Under the pieces are notes generated by a model. It saw only the letters and a list, made by a program, of their open reading frames with translations, did not search any database and was not told the origin of the DNA. 7,048 nt of DNA, from assembly GCA_021833045.1 (NCBI GenBank), contig JAKBGP010000107.1, positions 1 to 7,048 on the forward strand, written 5' to 3'. Within the stretch, counting starts at the first letter, position 1. Each line of letters begins with the position of its first letter. A program made the position numbers and the translations under genes. The DNA comes from Thermoplasmata archaeon (GTDB taxonomy: Archaea > Thermoplasmatota > Thermoplasmata > Thermoplasmatales > Thermoplasmataceae). Below, one piece after another: positions 4,886 through 7,048 of this stretch.

Positions 4886-6148
4886 TCACTTTTCTTCCCA
4901 TTTCATGCTACTGCCGTAACGCATGAAATCTATGTGCGTGTACATTCCAAAAGCATTTTTCCTTGTTATGCCGTCGTAGCCTTCTATTCCATTTCCTCTG
5001 ATCATCCTCATCGTCATTTTATCTTCTGTTTTTATTCGACCATAATGGAATTCATGTCCCTTAATAACCTGTCCTTTTCTAAAGAATGGACCTCCTGTTT
5101 CGCACAAAATTTTAGTATAATTCAGCACAGGTCGTTTTTCCATCCATGTTTTTCCACTAAAAACTCCTGCCATTTCATATTTCTTATCATTATTTTCCAT
5201 GGAATTCATGAGGAACATAGTACCACCACACTCAGAGTATAGATACCCACCATTATCAACATAATCCCTCAGGAAGGATTTCAGTTTAAGAGCGGATTCT
5301 AGCCTTTCGCCAAAAAGTTCTGGATATCCACCACCTATGTATATTAGATCAGCTTTCTCTGGCACTTCGTCATTTAAGGGTGAAAAAAATCTTACATTAT
5401 GTCTCTTCAAAAAATAGTCTAAGGAAGTTTCATAATAAAAACAGAACGCATCATCCCTTGCTATGTAGACATTTTTCCTCTGAACATTCGTTCTTTTTAT
5501 AGAATTCATACCAGAAATCTCAGGTAAATGTTCAGTGAATGAAAGATCTATAAATTTAGCTATTTCTCTGGATCTATAAATTAGTTTCTCTTTATCCTGA
5601 TCCAGATTCAACCCAAGGTGTCTCTCAGGCATTTTGAACTCTTCTCTATAAGGTATTTTTCCAACAATCCTGATACCATGGGACAGAAAAACATCTTCAA
5701 TCATTTTAAGGTGTCTTTCTCCAGCGTAACCATTCAGGATCACACCGATGCAGTTTTTCTTTATAAAGCCCTTAGCAGCATAATATATTGACTCAGCCCA
5801 CTTGAACACATCCACAACCAGGATATATGGAATTCCAAGCCTTTCAAAGTAGGCAATGGTGCTGAATTCCTTTCCAACACCGCTATCATATAGCCCCATA
5901 ACACCTTCAACAACTGCAAAATCTGCTTTTTCAGATGCAAGCCCAACAATGTTTCTCTCCATTCTGCCCTGAAGCCATCTGTCCAGATTGTACCCGTGTT
6001 TTCCAGTAATTTTAGATTCAATCAAAGGGTCAATAAAATCAGGTCCAATCTTTATCTGTATGCTGTGAGGCACTGCAGAAAGAATGGCCCCAGTAACAGT
6101 TGTCTTACCGGACCCAGTGGACATAGCTGCTATTCCAACGATTTTCAT
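4886..6148 (-). CDS. cbiA: Cobyrinic acid a,c-diamide synthase (glutamine-hydrolysing)
   Basis: This 420-residue protein is near the usual CbiA/CobB length. The N-terminal ATP domain starts with the P-loop STGSGKTT (10-17), then IGPDFIDP (34-41), YNLDRW (53-58), the EGVMGLYD block (81-88), and PERHLGL (174-180). The C-terminal class I glutamine amidotransferase domain has ARDDAFCFYY (230-239), IGGGYPELF (271-279), SECGGTMFL (305-313) with nucleophile Cys307, GHEFHYG (364-370) and YTHIDF (403-408) with the expected catalytic His405. It amidates the a and c side chains of cobyrinic acid (Co-free or Co(II) corrin ring) with ATP and glutamine in adenosylcobalamin synthesis. The homologue CfbB acts on Ni-sirohydrochlorin in coenzyme F430 synthesis, but nothing here suggests a methanogen. 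The ATG overlaps the upstream stop by one base (TAATG), so translation is probably coupled. The usual HxH near the end reads HxD. Confidence 0.93.
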   Translation of the reverse strand: MKIVGIAAMSTGSGKTTVTGAILSAVPHSIQIKIGPDFIDPLIESKITGKHGYNLDRWLQGRMERNIVGLASEKADFAVVEGVMGLYDSGVGKEFSTIAYFERLGIPYILVVDVFKWAESIYYAAKGFIKKNCIGVILNGYAGERHLKMIEDVFLSHGIRIVGKIPYREEFKMPERHLGLNLDQDKEKLIYRSREIAKFIDLSFTEHLPEISGMNSIKRTNVQRKNVYIARDDAFCFYYETSLDYFLKRHNVRFFSPLNDEVPEKADLIYIGGGYPELFGERLESALKLKSFLRDYVDNGGYLYSECGGTMFLMNSMENNDKKYEMAGVFSGKTWMEKRPVLNYTKILCETGGPFFRKGQVIKGHEFHYGRIKTEDKMTMRMIRGNGIEGYDGITRKNAFGMYTHIDFMRYGSSMKWEEK

Positions 6149-7038
6149 TATTCATCAGAAGCACTATTTATCTTAAATATCAATCCCTTCCATTCTGAAT
6201 TTCTATCCTTCAGGTCACCCATGATTCTAATAATACTTGTGAGGTCCCTCTCAATGACAAAGTATTCAAGCCATAGGTATTTCCCATCAAACTCATTTGT
6301 GCTAATAACTGGCCTCAAACCTGTCTCTATTATCATGTTTTCAAGCTCCTGAATTATTTCATTGCTTGTTTCTCCCTCATAAAGGCCAATACTGGCATCA
6401 ACAGCTCTGAACATGTCCGGAATATTGTTAAGACCGTTGTTCTGTATTAAATACAGGGAGTTGAAATTTTCCATGTTAAAATTCCTTATAAATCGTATCC
6501 ATTTAACAGAAGTACTTGGATCTGTTTCCAGAAGGTATTGGGGAACTTCCATCCTGAGTGTTATGATCTTAAGTCCAAGACCTTCACTTTTCATTTCAGC
6601 ATCAACATTGGTGAAATTTCCGAGATATACTACCTCTATACCATTTTCATAATTTTCTTTTATAAAGTTTGAAACGATATGTGAATACTTTTCATAGAAG
6701 GAGAACCTTATGTGAATTGCTCCATCAAAGAATATTGCATATTCATTAATCATGGTTTGATTTTCAAATAGTTTATTGAGATTCTCTACAAGTTTACCTG
6801 AATATATCCTGCAGAAATAATAATATCTCCCCTCTGAAACCTTTGATTTTGATACAAAGAAGTTGTAATCTAGATCTCCATCTTTCCTCTTCCTTATGCT
6901 GGAAACATAAGAGCCGTTACTTACATAGCAAATCCCCCGAAGCTTAGATCTTTGGGATGGCTCAAGTAGCTCTTCGCTGATCTTAAACCTGATTATGCAT
7001 GTCTTGAATGAAGGTGGTCTAAATCTGCTTAGTATCAT
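6148..7038 (-). CDS. Unrecognised soluble protein, first gene of a pair with cbiA
   Basis: The protein has 296 residues from ATG 7038, but the frame stays open to the right edge (10 bases more), so the true start may lie outside. I do not recognise the family. There is no signal peptide or membrane span. It appears alpha/beta and two-part: residues 1-150 contain RYYYFCRIYSGKL (71-83) and EYAIFFDGAIHIRFSFYEKY (99-118), then a helix and IEVVYLGNF (134-142). Residues 155-296 contain EVPQYLLE (164-171), a second strand-helix region, and EYFVIERDLTSIIRIMGDL (258-276). The first half resembles, weakly, the N-terminal domain of archaeal Bat-type (bacterio-opsin activator) regulators, but no C-terminal helix-turn-helix is visible. 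That would make it a sensor-like or degenerate member at best. Its stop overlaps the cbiA start (TAATG), which points to cotranscription and possibly a corrin-related or regulatory role. Confidence 0.75.
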   Translation of the reverse strand: MILSRFRPPSFKTCIIRFKISEELLEPSQRSKLRGICYVSNGSYVSSIRKRKDGDLDYNFFVSKSKVSEGRYYYFCRIYSGKLVENLNKLFENQTMINEYAIFFDGAIHIRFSFYEKYSHIVSNFIKENYENGIEVVYLGNFTNVDAEMKSEGLGLKIITLRMEVPQYLLETDPSTSVKWIRFIRNFNMENFNSLYLIQNNGLNNIPDMFRAVDASIGLYEGETSNEIIQELENMIIETGLRPVISTNEFDGKYLWLEYFVIERDLTSIIRIMGDLKDRNSEWKGLIFKINSASDE

Positions 7039-7048
7039 GCACTTATAA

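Noticed and set aside
5996..6352. 118-codon plus-strand open frame across the cbiA and unknown-gene junction
   Set aside because: It is antisense to the P-loop region of cbiA and the end of the upstream gene. Its composition and lack of motifs mark it as a shadow.
6148..7038. Calling the right-edge gene a Bat/HTH_10 transcription activator
   Set aside because: The resemblance is limited to a general strand-helix pattern in the first half, and the C-terminal helix-turn-helix that defines that group is not visible.

Overview
The window is AT-rich and reads like the chromosome of a Thermoplasmata-type archaeon (Thermoplasma, Ferroplasma, Cuniculiplasma and relatives). The reasons are heavy use of AGA/AGG arginine and ATA isoleucine codons, TATA-like boxes placed so that some transcripts would be leaderless, Shine-Dalgarno sites mainly at the etf genes, and an archaeal gene set. 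This placement is inferred from style and not proved. No rRNA, tRNA, CRISPR array, insertion sequence or integrase is visible.

Layout: (1) Positions 1-420, minus strand: the first 140 codons of a thiolase that runs off the left edge. (2) Positions 421-558: a divergent control region with a TATA box, a Shine-Dalgarno site and short inverted repeats. (3) Positions 559-2195, plus strand: etfB-etfA, translationally coupled by an ATGA overlap, encoding both subunits of an electron transfer flavoprotein. (4) Positions 2307-3071, minus strand: an unrecognised membrane-anchored extracytoplasmic protein with five Cys and five N-glycosylation sequons. (5) Positions 3208-3786, minus strand: a small polytopic membrane protein with an HX4DH motif like that of nickel/cobalt transporters. 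(6) Positions 3939-4847, plus strand: a branched-chain amino acid aminotransferase (ilvE) with a probably leaderless promoter. (7) Positions 4886-7038, minus strand: an unrecognised 296-residue protein followed, with a one-base TAATG overlap, by cobyrinic acid a,c-diamide synthase (cbiA).

How the genes fit together: thiolase and ETF, divergently transcribed from one 138-bp region, suggest a fatty-acid or branched-acyl-CoA oxidation module. In such a module ETF accepts electrons from acyl-CoA dehydrogenases and thiolase performs the terminal cleavage. The ETF:quinone oxidoreductase (FixC/FixX) and the acyl-CoA dehydrogenase are not in the window. IlvE makes or removes the amino group of Val, Leu and Ile, whose carbon skeletons can feed the same acyl-CoA pathway, but nothing in the sequence shows co-regulation. 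CbiA belongs to corrin (B12) synthesis or salvage, and the HX4DH protein could import or export Co/Ni.

Most genes are ordinary housekeeping metabolism. The points most worth a second look are the unrecognised gene coupled to cbiA, the repeated TTACC elements around the etfBA promoter, the palindrome and direct repeats upstream of the thiolase, the small HX4DH membrane protein and the Cys-containing surface protein. I saw no convincing new multi-gene system.
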